In this document: positions 1 through 10,345 of the stretch, piece by piece
Numbering within the stretch: the first letter of the stretch is position 1
Layout: each line of letters starts with the position of its first letter
Source: Isoetes taiwanensis
Taxonomy: Eukaryota > Streptophyta > Lycopodiopsida > Isoetales > Isoetaceae
Length of the DNA stretch: 64,000 nucleotides
NCBI GenBank assembly: GCA_021234155.1
Contig: JAJEKV010000046.1
Span: forward strand, 62,001-126,000
Direction: 5' to 3'
Made by a program: the position numbers and the translations under genes
Notes under the pieces: generated by a model
What the model saw: only the letters and a program-made list of their open reading frames with translations
What the model was told of the DNA's origin: nothing
Databases searched by the model: none

Positions 1-227
1 GGGGACTTGCTGCGATTGCAGAGGGATCCAGAGTGTGTGTTGTCGACCAGAGATCCATCGCAAGCTAAGCCTAATACTTTACCATTGCGAGAGGGCATTG
101 TATGGGTTTGACCCTTCCTAGGTGATGCCTCACCCAAGTGACATAATCTAATAGGGAGTTCCAGGGGGATTTGATATGGATGCATAAATCACCATTCCTG
201 AGACCATAGGCCATATCCCTAAAACAA
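1..227. other. Left-edge flank, no gene seen
   Basis: No reading frame or repeat that I recognise. It borders the 3' end of LINE A. Confidence 0.4.
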
Positions 228-320
228 TTGAATGGGTTATTATTAAAAGAGAGAAATGAAATTTGTTATTTCGTCTACGAGACTGACAGGTCTATGAGAC
301 GTTACAAAATGCACTCAAAA
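228..320 (-). repeat. LINE A 3' terminal sequence
   Basis: The minus strand reads CTCATAGACC, then CTCGTAGACGA, then an A/T-rich tail. It aligns by eye with the 3' ends at 27165-27240 and 49596-49665, which share ATAGGCC or CAGGCC, then GTGGACGAT, then a repeated ATTCT-like tail. This marks the 3' terminus of the LINE family. Confidence 0.6.
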
Positions 321-329
321 TTGTAAAAC

Positions 330-695
330 AGGTCATCCAGTGCATCTTCCGAGAATAACATCCTCTATCTCTACCTCTTCCATCTTTTGTTTTTTTAAAC
401 ATTCATCCCTATGTTTCAGAATATCAACAATACACCCTCCTGTAGATGATCCTGGATACCGAAAAAACCCATCCAGAGAGACATCACTAATCCCATGCTT
501 GGCTCTTACCTCAGAATAAGTGCGACACCAAAGTAAGACATGAGCCTCATCCTCCACCACTTCTTCATCACAAATTTTACAATGCCTAAGATCATGCGCA
601 ATGTCCGCCCATCTTCCAACTTCCACGCCGAGTCGATGTGAGCACAGCCGTATTCTAGCAATTGCTTGTGTATATTTCACTAATATCGGTTCCAT
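330..695 (-). pseudogene. LINE A ORF2 C-terminal zinc-finger segment
   Basis: This open stretch of about 120 codons contains ARIRLCSHRLGVEVGRW followed by CKICDEEVVEDEAHVLLWC, a CxxC-HxxxxxC zinc knuckle typical of the tail of LINE ORF2 proteins, where it helps bind template RNA. The stretch is in frame internally but is cut off from the polymerase by a deletion at about 700-830. A comparable knuckle (RLCRCC then HALQICPVF) can be read in LINE C near 27500-27600. Confidence 0.75.
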
Positions 696-819
696 AAGAT
701 ATTGCGCTGCCTACAAGGAAGGATTTATCTGAGTTCTATAGAACTCTTTCTTCACATCGAGGAAGATCTTTCAAACCCATCCCTCAATATCCTCTTTCTG
801 CATCTATAATTCATAAATG

Positions 820-1640
820 TTTATCCCCCATCTCATAAGCCATCATATTGCTTTCTACCACTTCATCATATATCCCTACAAAAGGAAATGCTAAATGCAC
901 AAGTACCTTCTCATAAAGGGTGTGTACCGCATGTCTGAGCTCCTTTGGAATGTCCAAATCCACCAACCTGTGCCATAAATTTTGGCTGTTCAACATGTCA
1001 AAAACTTTGCTAAAATCTACATACACAGCATACATAGGTTTCTTTTTTCCAACTGCTGAGTCCATCATTGCGTGAAGAGTGACCAAATGGTCAGTTGTGG
1101 ACTTTTTAGGTCTAAAACTTACCTACCCTATTGCTCTAGCATTATGATCTTCTTTCCAAGTGCTTATTTTTCGCTTGAGTATAGAGGTAAACAGAGTCGC
1201 ATAAAGGCTACCAACTATAATGGTACAATAATTACCTGGAACAGATTTATCCCCTGATTTATGTAGTGGCACCACCCTATTCATCTGCCATGATACATGA
1301 AAGCCATCTTTCAAAGCCATATTGAATATCTCTACTAGTTTATTTGCAGTTTCTTCTCTAGCCCATTTAAGCATTTCGGCCACCAGGCCACAAGCATTGG
1401 CAGCTTTGCCATTGGCAAGTCTTTTGAGTCCCTCTTGAACATCCTCTATGGTGAAGATAAGCATATCAACTATATTGCACGTCTTTTCTGTCATCTTAGC
1501 CTCCACCCCCCGGTACATTATATAGCTTCCGCACATGTGCCATAAGCGTATCCACCTACAACCCATTATCCTTATATTTCAAGGGTTTAAGTCTATTCCA
1601 AATTTTTTTGGGATCAACTAGCAGTTCTTCTACCATTCTC
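820..1640 (-). pseudogene. LINE A reverse transcriptase remnant
   Basis: The minus strand encodes finger motifs (LANGKAANACG, then VVPLHKSGDKSVPGNYCTI) and palm motif A (YAVYVDFSKVFD). Sequence homologous to motif B (GxRQGCPLS) and the YxDD box is absent: the frame ends about 25 residues after motif A and the next recognisable piece is the zinc finger. That implies an internal deletion of most of the palm and thumb. Stops and a frameshift near 1110 also break it. It is non-functional. Confidence 0.8.
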
Positions 1641-2517
1641 TTATGTTTATAATGCAGATATGCCCGCCTTTTGTTTTTAATCAACTTAATATACACTTTT
1701 CTCTCATGTTATTTATCCGCCCCGTGTGCTGCTTTGAATTTTAACTTCTGCTGCTTACATTCCGTATCAAGCCAGCCATTACGTGGTAGTCCCATCCGTT
1801 GACGATGGGATACAAAACAGTTATCCGTTGATTCGAGCAAAATCTTGGTCAATGCATCACTTATATCATGTACTGTGGCAGACCATACAAAAGATGACAC
1901 TTTATGATTGCACACCTTGATGTATTCAGTCGCTTTCATCTGATATCATGTTCCATCCAGTTGTCTTTAATTCATTTTTATCCAACATTTCCAACCACTC
2001 TGCTTTCCCATTTGGGATAACCAAGGTTGCTTGATGATTTCCAGTACGACCGTTAAAGTCTCCTAATAGCAAGATTTCACCCGTCAAACTTAGTGCTAAT
2101 ATGTCCTGCTCCAAATGAAAAAATGGGTCATCTTTATCCAAATTTCCCTTAATAAATAAATGATTCCCTTGGTGGGAAATAACAACCAGCCACATATAGT
2201 GTACCGTTCCTGCGAGGCAATTCAATCCAGATGTACTGCGCCCATGATTTATGTGTCAACACACCCATTGCATGTGCAATTTCATTTCTAGCATAGTGAA
2301 CAATGCCTCGGGTACCTTTTAACTTCCATTAGTTATTATTCCATACATAATATAATAATTTAAAACCAAAGATATCTGGGAGACCCTTATCTTCGTGCTC
2401 ACATATTTCCAAAAAGAAAATTATATCTACATCTTTGAGCAAATCTACGATAGTATATAACTTACTATGTTTCAATGTATTTATATTCCAGCAAACTAAC
2501 CTGGCGGTCGATACTTC
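1641..2517 (-). pseudogene. LINE A APE-type endonuclease remnant
   Basis: ORF2 begins directly after the ORF1 stop with ARLVCWNINTLKHSKL, the CWN start of APE endonuclease domains. It continues with an ELPRRNGTLYVAGCYFPPRE-like stretch and the catalytic motif LLGDFNGRTGN near 2060-2080. A linker with NGWLDTECKQQKLKFK follows at about 1740-1780. Several in-frame stops are present, for example after YYVWNNN near 2320. In an active element this domain nicks the target DNA that primes reverse transcription. Confidence 0.8.
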
Positions 2518-3980
2518 CTATGCATCCTCTACCACCGCTTTTCCACCTCTCCAGTAAGCACGTTTTTCAGCTGCTCTGGTCACTTTCATCCTTGAGATAT
2601 ATTCCTTTCTTTGCTGGAATTGGGCTTTAGTTAAGTCATCATTGATCCAGATATATCTGCCTTTAAGCAATGCTCATTTCTGCATGACCCGCGTCTTAGC
2701 CTCTTTGCTTGCACATTTCACCAAACTATTTCTTGTTCCCTCATCCTTCTTCCTAGTCTGATAAGCATCCAAAATGTCTACTTGTACCTGCATGTTTGCT
2801 GCAAGAAAGTTTTCGACAGTAGCACTAGTGTTCTCGTTCTCCTCTTTCGGTAATCTTGAAATTCTGAAATTGTTTGCTTTCAGTTCCCTCTCATGCATAT
2901 CAGTTAACTGCTCCATTTTCTCATTCAATATGTCTATTGCTTCTTGGAATCCTTCATTGTCGTTATGTACATCATCTGGATTCACATTTTCAGATTCATT
3001 CCTGATAGGTGCTGCCTCTGATATGTTTGCTAATTGCTTCTTCAACTCAGAATTCTCGTGCTTGAGGGGACACAAAGATTCATTCATATCTTGCAAAAGC
3101 TTCAATATGTGTGTCTGATGTGCTGTTGCTTCTTTCCTTGCTTGCTCGGCTTCCTTCCTAGATTGCTCAATGGAATCCAGTATCTGCATCATTACTGTCG
3201 ATTGCCCAACAATTATTTCTCCTCTAAAGAGCCTAGAAGTTGCCATCATTCCTGCGCCTATCGGACTAGAACTTGGCACATGCTGCTGCATCTCCCATCC
3301 ATTCTGTATCCCATTCTGCATCCCCGCCAAACCTTGTTGCATCCCAGCCAAAACATGTCCATGCATTATAGATTGTTGTCCTCTTGCTGCGCCCCTGCTT
3401 GTGGATTATGCTGCACTTCGAATTGGTAAGGCATTGGGATAGATCCAGTGGGATTTAGAAACAATTTGAAAGCATTCTCCGTGGTCCTAGAAGGATTCAT
3501 GTATGATGCATATCTTGTGCCTGGCGATTTGGGTATATCTCCATCTGAATCCATACATGTGTTTGCATTCATCTTTGAAACATAGCCTGTATTTGCCACT
3601 TTGGTTGGAGCTAAATTAGGCCTCCCTATTTTTGATTCTGCAAGTCGGGCTGCATTCGACTCTTTTGAGGCCAAATCATCTATTTTTAATTCTATCAGTC
3701 TGGCTGTATTTTACTCTTTTGGGGCCAAATCAAGCCTTTCTGTTTTCTCTGCAGGTCGGGTTTCATCTGGTCTGTTTCCTGCATCGACATCGGTCTGCAC
3801 CAAGTCGTCGAATGAATCTTCCCCATCCGACCCATTTACCTCTCTATCTTTTTCCTTGTCATCAACCGCAGATCTGCCAGTCTTTTTAAAATCATTTTTT
3901 TTCTTAGAGCTGGCGACATCGACTTTGCATGCAGCTACAGTGGCAGAGGCACTCTTCGATCCACCAGTAAGTTTCGCCAT
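2518..3980 (-). pseudogene. LINE A ORF1 remnant (coiled coil plus RNA-binding-like region)
   Basis: I place the start at the ATG at 3980 (MAKLTGGSKS). The order is a lysine/acidic N-terminus, a Met/Gln/Gly-rich stretch (GMQQGLAGMQNGIQ), a long coiled coil (about 2950-3200) and a region reading NNFRISRLPKEENENT, like the RRM-type core of LINE ORF1 proteins. It ends at the TAG at 2518-2520. Breaks are a TAA at about 3708, a frameshift near 3366 and a TGA after VMQK at about 2671. Restored length would be roughly 480 residues. ORF1 proteins chaperone the element RNA. Confidence 0.75.
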
Positions 3981-3999
3981 CGCTCGAGAGGGAGGGACT

Positions 4000-4135
4000 C
4001 CGAGGGAGGGAGGGAGGGAGAGAGATGTTGGCCACATCGCCGACTTAGAGATTATGAGACAATGAGAGAATACGAGAGATGAGAGATGGGGGAGAGATGG
4101 GAGAGATGGGTGAGAGGGGAAAACCCAACTCTCAC
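4000..4135. repeat. Purine-rich GGGA/GAGAGATG simple repeat
   Basis: The plus strand is a run of GGGA and GAGAGATGGG units. On the minus strand it is the CT-rich leader of LINE A just upstream of ORF1. Confidence 0.7.
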
Positions 4136-4564
4136 CTTGAGAGATGATTCGCCCTAACGGTAGTTAGGGGGTTTTCATTGCCCACTAACCATACAATTAG
4201 GCTTAATTTTTGTCGCCTGAAAAATCGCCCAAATAATCGCCAAAAATATTTCCCATTAATCAAAATCGGGGCCATTTCCCGCTTCTTGATCTTCAAGGCC
4301 GCTTTAATTCTTGCAAAAGTATCCAATTTCACAAAGCCATTAGCCGACACGATCCGTGTATTCACGATTTTGCACCCATTTGCATTCTGTTTTTTGAGCA
4401 TTCATACATTAAGTTTTGAACTTCAATTTCGTTTTAAGTCTTCCTTATTCCCCTACAATTATTTGGATTCAGATGTCTAAGCCTCTCGATCTGCTTTGCC
4501 AGCAAGCAGCAAGTCTTTCGTGCCTCCTCGGGTTGAAAAAATAGCCCCAAGAAGGACCCGGAAA
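4136..4564. other. Region between LINE A and the Myb/SANT frame
   Basis: No clear coding sequence. TTTGCCAG at about 4496-4503 could be a splice acceptor just ahead of the Myb/SANT frame, so part of this stretch may be its promoter, 5' UTR or an intron. Confidence 0.35.
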
Positions 4565-5206
4565 ATGACAGGCCAGATCTCTATGGATGTGCATTTGGAG
4601 ACAAATTCTGAGCCAATTCCATCACCAAGACAGCCAAAGGAAAGGAGAACCAAACGAGTATTGAGCGAAATTCAGGCCTCCTCTGATATTGTGAGTGAAT
4701 CTTTTGAATCTGAAGCTGCCTTGGCTCTTGTTGTGCACGAGAAAGAGAATTCAAAAGTGATAGACACAAAGAATAGAAAGTCTCTGGTGCAATGGACAGA
4801 TCAAGGTGTCTCCACTTTCCTCAATCTCTTAAACGAAATGAAATTAGTAACTAATGGCACCCTCAACCTCGCTAACACACAATGGAGAGAAATTATGATC
4901 AAATTGCAGCCTATAGTTGGGGGTTTAGTGGAGCTGAGACAACTTAAGAATAAATGGGATAAGCTCCAAGCTAAATTCAAAGATGAGAAGGAGGCTTGTA
5001 GCCAGACAGGGTCGGAACCTTCAACTTGGCAGTGGTATGACAGAATGGAAGAGGTGAAGTATGGTGTAACTTCAGATAATCCAATCCCAGGGGCTGGGGA
5101 TGATGGCGAATTTTGGAATGAAGCTTTTGAGGCTGCAGACTTGCATACAAATTTCTCAGAATCATTCATGAATGACACTTTCTTTGAAACTGTTGGAACA
5201 GAATGA
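4565..5206 (+). CDS. Myb/SANT-like DNA-binding domain protein
   Basis: An uninterrupted frame of 213 residues plus stop from the first in-frame ATG; an upstream acceptor-like site could extend the N-terminus. Residues about 75-165 resemble the Myb/SANT-like domain found in plant Myb/SANT proteins and in the Myb partner of PIF/Harbinger transposases. It has QWTDQGVSTFLNLLNEM, then TQWREIMIKL, then QLKNKWDKLQAKFKDEKEA, then a W-rich TWQWYD end. The N-terminus is basic (RRTRK, KERRTKR, nuclear-signal-like) and the C-terminus acidic. No Harbinger transposase lies nearby. It sits between LINE A and a hAT element. It could be a host transcription factor, a domesticated transposon protein or a recent retrocopy. 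The family call is fairly safe, the role unknown. Confidence 0.6.
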   Translation: MTGQISMDVHLETNSEPIPSPRQPKERRTKRVLSEIQASSDIVSESFESEAALALVVHEKENSKVIDTKNRKSLVQWTDQGVSTFLNLLNEMKLVTNGTLNLANTQWREIMIKLQPIVGGLVELRQLKNKWDKLQAKFKDEKEACSQTGSEPSTWQWYDRMEEVKYGVTSDNPIPGAGDDGEFWNEAFEAADLHTNFSESFMNDTFFETVGTE

Positions 5207-5290
5207 CATCCACGACGTCTGATAAACATAAACCTGCACAATAAATTTGTTTGTAAACACGTGTCAACGAAAGAAATGAAAAGATAAGGA

Positions 5291-5342
5291 GATCACACGA
5301 CGCGAAACTATCTCTACGCAGATAGCTTCGCGTCGTGTGATC
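5291..5342. repeat. 22-bp perfect-stem hairpin
   Basis: GATCACACGACGCGAA at 5291-5306 pairs exactly with its complement at 5327-5342. The inner CTATC (5308-5312) pairs with GATAG (5321-5325), with one A:C mismatch between the two blocks and an 8-nt loop. It lies 85 bases after the stop of the Myb/SANT frame. It could be an RNA hairpin in the 3' UTR or a tiny foldback. No CTRR follows, so it is not a Helitron end. Confidence 0.8.
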
Positions 5343-5418
5343 CGATTAAGGTGATTACCATTTGCGGGCAATTTTGGGAAGCTGTTTTTGGTGGAGATTA
5401 GCTCTTTGGCCATATCAG

Positions 5419-6047
5419 CTAAGTTCAAAAGCATCTTAAGAGAGATGCGTTAGATGCGACACATCGAAAGCATCTAAAGCATCGAAGCATCTAAGTTTTA
5501 AGATGCGGTTAAGATGCGTTTGAAAAGAATTTAAATTGTCGAAAAATACATTCATTCCATTGCAGCCTTAAATACCTTTGATCTTTAGAGACTTTTAGAA
5601 CTAAAACACAGAATATATACGAATAATAGAAGAGAAAACTGTTACAGATCTTGCTGTTCCAGGTTTCTTGCTGCAAATCCTTTTGCATTGTTGCAGGTCT
5701 TCTGACTGGCTACAACAGACCCTTTTTCTTTGTTAATGACTTCCCAATCCAAATGCAAACTTCTGGCCCAACTCTCAACCTCGTTATAGACCCGACAGAC
5801 CCGGATTGTTGCCTGCCCCATCGTCAACAAAGAGTTTGAAGAGAAAATGGTTACAAAAGGCCAAAGAGGCAACAAATTGCACCTATTTCAGGGTCAGTGG
5901 TACCAGGCAACCTAATCCAAGTGTTTTTGGCAAAATTTTTTTTTTTGAAAAAATAAGGTGAAGCATCTATGTCAGATGCGAGTGTCGATGCGCACACATC
6001 TACATCTAAGCATCTTATTTTAAGATGCACACATCTTACGAACTTAG
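5419..6047. mobile_element. Non-autonomous hAT-type element with 8-bp target duplication
   Basis: CATATCAG at 5411-5418 and again at 6048-6055 are perfect 8-bp direct repeats. Just inside, CTAAGTTC (5419-5426) is the exact inverse of GAACTTAG (6040-6047). An 8-bp target duplication with short inverted ends is the signature of the hAT superfamily. Many AGATGC/GCATCT copies crowd both ends (about 5430-5520 and 5955-6035), as expected of transposase-binding subterminal repeats. The 629-bp body has no transposase-like frame, so it would need a transposase supplied from elsewhere. Confidence 0.88.
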
Positions 6048-6055
6048 CATATCAG

Positions 6056-6649
6056 AAGGGGTATATGCATGTCGTATTATTATACTTTCCACTTTCCGGC
6101 CGCTAGAATTCAACTTGAACTCTTTTATCCTACCTATCCAATGTGTCCGCACGTCTGATCGCCTTTGTCGCTTAACTCTATGCTCGCCCCTCGTTGATGG
6201 CAGCATACTCACGCACGAACCTATTGAGACAAAACCTCCCACTTCTTCACCTTGGGAGTTCGTAAATGAGGCAAGAACACGTAAAATTATAGGAGACATG
6301 GATTGCGATGAGGAGGAAGGAGAGGATGCACGAGGTTCGGAGTGTGAGATGAAGTTTGGCCAAATTTTGACAAGGAGTTGGTGACGCCGACAAGAGGGAG
6401 TCAAAGTCACCATTATTTTGGGCTTAAGTGACTCCGAAAAATATGGGCCATTAAAATGGTTGCAACAAAAGCTTGTGCATCCCCTATGAAAATCGCCATG
6501 TGGATGCCAAGTAAGCCTGCTCATCCTTCTACCTGCCAACTAATACTGACTTTCGTAAAAAAGGCGCAAACCCGATTGGTCGCGGGCCAAATCGACGCGG
6601 GAAATCTTTAACCCAAGATATGAGCCATTTTGAGACCCCAAATCCGCCC
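6056..6649. other. No recognised gene
   Basis: Long open frames exist on both strands (plus 6025-6384, minus 6036-6539). Neither shows a family motif and they overlap each other and the hAT element, so I do not call a gene. Confidence 0.4.
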
Positions 6650-7450
6650 TAATGAGTGTAAGCTAGGAGGTCCACATCATCAGCATATATTAATTGCATG
6701 ATGATCCAGTGCAGAAGGTGAGCTCCATCACCTCCATTATCAACAAGTCAACTCTCCAACTGATCAATGTAAAGCCCAAATAATGTTGAAGAGAGAGGGC
6801 ACCCCTGGCGAACCCCACTACTACTATCGAATGATTAGCTTGTCGGCTACAACTGGCCCGAGCATCTCTCATATAACCTGTACCCTACATTATGCAAATC
6901 TACAGGAACCTCCAACTGTTGCAATCTTGCCCATAGCTTCACCTGAGGCATAGTGTCAAAGGCCTTCGCAAAGTCCACAAAGCAACAATATAGGTCCTCC
7001 TGGCAGTTCCTGGTGTCTTCAACCAAAGTCCGTAGCGTGAAGATGTGGACAATGGTTGAGTGTCGGGGCCTGAATCCTGTCTGGACGAGGGCCCGCACCT
7101 CTGCTGCCTCTGCCCAACCTGCCAACTATTGCCCAGCTAGCAGCTTTGCAAATACCGAACTAACCATGATTGTTCGATAATTGGTTGGACAGTGCAAGTC
7201 ACCTGCCTTATAGATGGGAACAACTCTGCTATTGGTCCACTACAGTTGGAAGCCTTCTCGTAGCGCCTTGTTGAACAAGGCGGTCAACACCGGTACTATG
7301 GATGGCCATGCCCATTTGAGCAATTTTGCCTGCATACCATCCAGGTCTGGCACTTTCCCATTGGCAAGACGCTTATGCCTTGGTCCACATCTAACTCTGT
7401 GATTTCCAGCATTGGGCCCTTCTTGCAGGAATAATGCTGCTTGTGCACCC
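6650..7450 (-). pseudogene. LINE B reverse transcriptase remnant
   Basis: Readable in order on the minus strand: VDQ, LANGK-like and VVPIYKAGDLHCPTNY-like finger segments (about 7430-7180), palm motif A (CCFVDFAKAFDTMPQ, about 6985), motif B (GVRQGCPLSSTLFGLYIDQL, about 6815) and the catalytic YADD (about 6680). All catalytic boxes survive at sequence level, but frameshifts and stops separate them. Confidence 0.8.
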
Positions 7451-7689
7451 TGAGGGTCGTATAGCTATTGCAAGTATTGCCTCCACCGCTCGAGAGTGAT
7501 GTTCTTTATGGGCTGTACTGGCTTTTTTAGAACCCTTCGCCAGAAGGTCCTAGAGTGACGTTCCAGAAGGTAGAACATTTGCCTTTGATGCGCTGTGATG
7601 TACCTAGCTTTCTTAGCTTTAAGGAAGATGCAATACTGTCTGACTGCATGTGGGCATAAAGCAGGGTCTGTGACCTGGCAGAGCTACCA

Positions 7690-8745
7690 TCTGTATTCCT
7701 TGCACTCCCCATCAAACCACTGATTACGTGGGAAGGTTGTGGTCTTGGAGGCCCGTCAAGGGCGGCTTATCCCAAAGCACCTTGCTGTAGCGGTCCTAAG
7801 CACGTCAATCAACTGACATGTCAGTTGCTCTAGTGTAGGGTACTGCAAAATTTCTGCCAGGTCATCTACAAGCATCTAGGCATAAGCCCCTGCATGTTCA
7901 TAATCCAATCACAACTAAGGCATGTGAGGAGTTGTCACGCAGGGGGCGCACAACTTGCCAGGCAAGTAAAGTGGTAGGTGGTCTGAGTCGACCTCTTCAT
8001 CCCTATTAGTTGTTCCCACCTGGAAGTGCTTGATGACATGCATATCCTGCTCAGGCACTAGCACATAGTCCACCACACTAGATCCGCCCCCTTGGTTTTC
8101 CTACCTGCAAGTGCTCTTGCAGGAGGACGACCACTGTGCCAGTCCATTGCAAATTACCAGGTCAAAGATACGACATAGCAAAAGCAACTGCCCACCGTAG
8201 TGAGTGATCTGATTGTCATTCTGATGTCTGTGGCCAAGCTCTCTCTGCATGACGCAGCTACAACACATCATCAGTCAAGGGATCAAATCTCATGGGTTGT
8301 TCTATCCCGGTGCGTGCATTGAAGTCTCCAAGGAGTATGACACTGCCCAACTGCTTATGCTACTATATGTCATCATATAGATCGACATAGGGGTCCAGTC
8401 TATCCACATCCGAGTGGGTGTGCTAAAAGTTGCTCTCTGCATGTGGGAAGTAGCAAGCTGCCACAAAGAGAGGTATGCATCGCAGCTTTGCACACGCACT
8501 CATTGTGTACCGATTTGCGGCTTGTCCGCCTTGACCAAGGAAATTGATCGCCAAGACCGCCCAATAGTAGCAGCAACACCTCCATGCCCCGCTCGCCTGA
8601 CGATTGAGTAGTCTTTGGTATCCCGGGCAAGTCGAGTATACCGTGGTCCCCGTGATGGTCCACGTTTTTATGAGGAAGATGAGATCCATGTCTGCGGCAA
8701 TCAAGTTGAGACTATTCCCCTTCACGTGGGAAAGCCCCGAGCAAT
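7690..8745 (-). pseudogene. LINE B APE endonuclease remnant
   Basis: SLNLIAADMDLIFLIKTW opens the domain at about 8710. CYFPHAESNF and VILLGDFNARTGIEQP (about 8335-8295) carry the phosphodiesterase-type catalytic Asp-Asn pair. FLGQGGQAANRYTMS near 8540 fits the middle of the fold. Frameshifts near 8420 and 8300 break it. Confidence 0.75.
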
Positions 8746-10345
8746 TCCGAGATCATACTCTGAGGCACAATTCCTATTTGTTAAAAGGGTCAGAATGCGA
8801 TTGGCGACAACATAAGGGGGTGGTAGAAGTGGAAGCGATGAGACGCGCGAGAAACAAGGTGAGGCAACCGAGGCGGGGTGTGCGGTTATAGCAGGCAAAG
8901 CAAGGCCATGGTAAGGAGCTGCTGGAGGATTCCCAGCATCCGCAGCAGCATTTGGCGGCCTGAATATTTGCATCTTGCTTCGGATCAGTCCTGCAGCTCC
9001 TTCCTGTCTGCGGACTCTTTTAACTTTGGTCAACTCGTGCCTGCGGTCTTCTTGTTGTGCCGGGGCTAGGTTTTAGTCAATATATAGGGCAGTCCCCTCA
9101 CCGCCTACCCCCGGGCGCGAAGATGGCTGCTTTAACTTGCGCATCCCCACTTGCGGAATGTGAGAACCTAGGGTGGTCTGGATGCTGGATACCATGGCGG
9201 CTTGCCCTCATAATGTGTATCGGCGTGTGGAACATCATTCGAGCAAGGATCAACATCTAGTGTCAGTTAATGAGGTCCTCCCCTGCGTCTTCTGTCAGGC
9301 CACATAACACCATATTATGGCTTCTCCATCTCAGCTCCTGGAGCTCTCTGATCTTCGGGTCAATGCTACCTGACGCAAGAGGTGTTGTTTGTCGTCGGCG
9401 AGGCGTAGGCTGTGGCCTATGTTGGGGCAGTAGTGGCATGGGATGGCTTGGCAATGCAACAGTAGGCAGTCCTGGCTGATGCCGTGCAGACCCTTGGGCA
9501 AGTGGGAGTGTCATGGCAAGTGTAGTGGTCTCTCCTTTCCGAAGCCGGGAGCTTATCTCCCCCTGGAATTGTTGATGTCTTGACAATTCACACATGTATC
9601 GCTACAATTTCTCATGAGGCTCTGCGTGGAGGCCCTTGCCTTGTTGAGCGATGGCTGCCCGCAGCTCCTGCACCTTTTGATCTCGAGCTGCAGAGCTATC
9701 TCTAGTTTTTGTAAGCGAGAGTCCATCGTAGGGTTCATTGCAGATGCGGCCACTTCCTATGTCTCGACCCTACTTGGAAGGGCTCTCCATTGCGACTGGC
9801 TCTCTTCAAAGGCGACATGGATCCTTCGCATCATGGTAGCTGCCTCCTCAGCTTCTGATCGAAGGCGAGAAATGGTAGATGGTTACCATTGTCTCCTGCT
9901 CAACACGTTACATGTCTTGTGTCATGGTTTCAATGGCGGTGGACAAGGAATCTGTGCGAACCTGCATGTCAGCGAGACTCTTCTTGTCCTTCTGTCTTTC
10001 AGAGTGCACTAGGCGAAGGCCATCCTCTAGCTGCTCTAGACGAGTCTCCATGTTGGAAACACGCTTCCTTTCAATAGCCAGCTTGCCTTTTGAGCAATTT
10101 GGGTGTGGAGGTCCGCATCTCCTCTGCAAAGCAAGCAATTCGAGCTGTGTTGCCTTTTTCCATTGCTTGAACCTATTTCAAGTGCTCTTCAACTGCCTGG
10201 TTTGGTGGCGACGATGCACGGTTATGGCTTGCCGCTAGGCTAGAGTATCTGTTATATGCCTGCTGAGCTATGTTTGTTGCACGAGACTTTGCCCGCGCTT
10301 CTCTTTTGAGTGTGCACTTGTCAATTTTGCTTGTGTCATTCCAGA
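8746..10345 (-). pseudogene. LINE B ORF1 remnant
   Basis: The N-terminal part at about 10345-10150 is polar. A coiled coil follows (SNMETRLEQLEDGLRLVHSE, about 10060-9910), then a proline-rich linker and LRWRSHNMVLCGLTEDAGED at about 9330-9270, comparable to the core of LINE ORF1 RNA-binding domains. A Pro/Ala-rich tail (about 9030-8800) leads into the endonuclease. At least four frame breaks are visible. Confidence 0.65.

Larger units (their letters stand above)
228..4150 (-). mobile_element. LINE A: decayed, nearly full-length non-LTR retrotransposon
   Basis: Read on the minus strand, this stretch shows the order of a non-LTR retrotransposon: a pyrimidine-rich 5' leader, an ORF1 with coiled coil and RNA-binding-like region, an APE-type endonuclease, a reverse transcriptase and a C-terminal zinc finger, then a short structured 3' end. 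All parts are broken by stops and frameshifts, and the middle of the reverse transcriptase is missing. Such elements copy themselves by target-primed reverse transcription; this copy cannot. The 5' limit is set only by where the leader fades into the neighbouring Myb gene region. I cannot assign the clade from the motifs alone. Confidence 0.85.
6650..10345 (-). mobile_element. LINE B: 3'-truncated non-LTR retrotransposon
   Basis: On the minus strand the order is ORF1, APE endonuclease and reverse transcriptase, ending abruptly just after LIYADDVDLLAYT at about 6660. The rest of the polymerase, the zinc finger and the 3' UTR are missing, so the element was truncated after insertion or lost its 3' part to a rearrangement. 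Motif B and the YADD region match LINE C closely (GVRQGCPLS, TLFGLYIDQLE, GAHL), so B and C belong to one family. All frames are broken. Confidence 0.85.

Noticed and set aside
5291-5342. Hairpin read as a Helitron 3' end
   Set aside because: No CTRR follows at the right distance on either strand.
6036-6539. 167-codon minus-strand frame
   Set aside because: It starts in unique sequence, shows no family motif, and competes with an equally long plus-strand frame.
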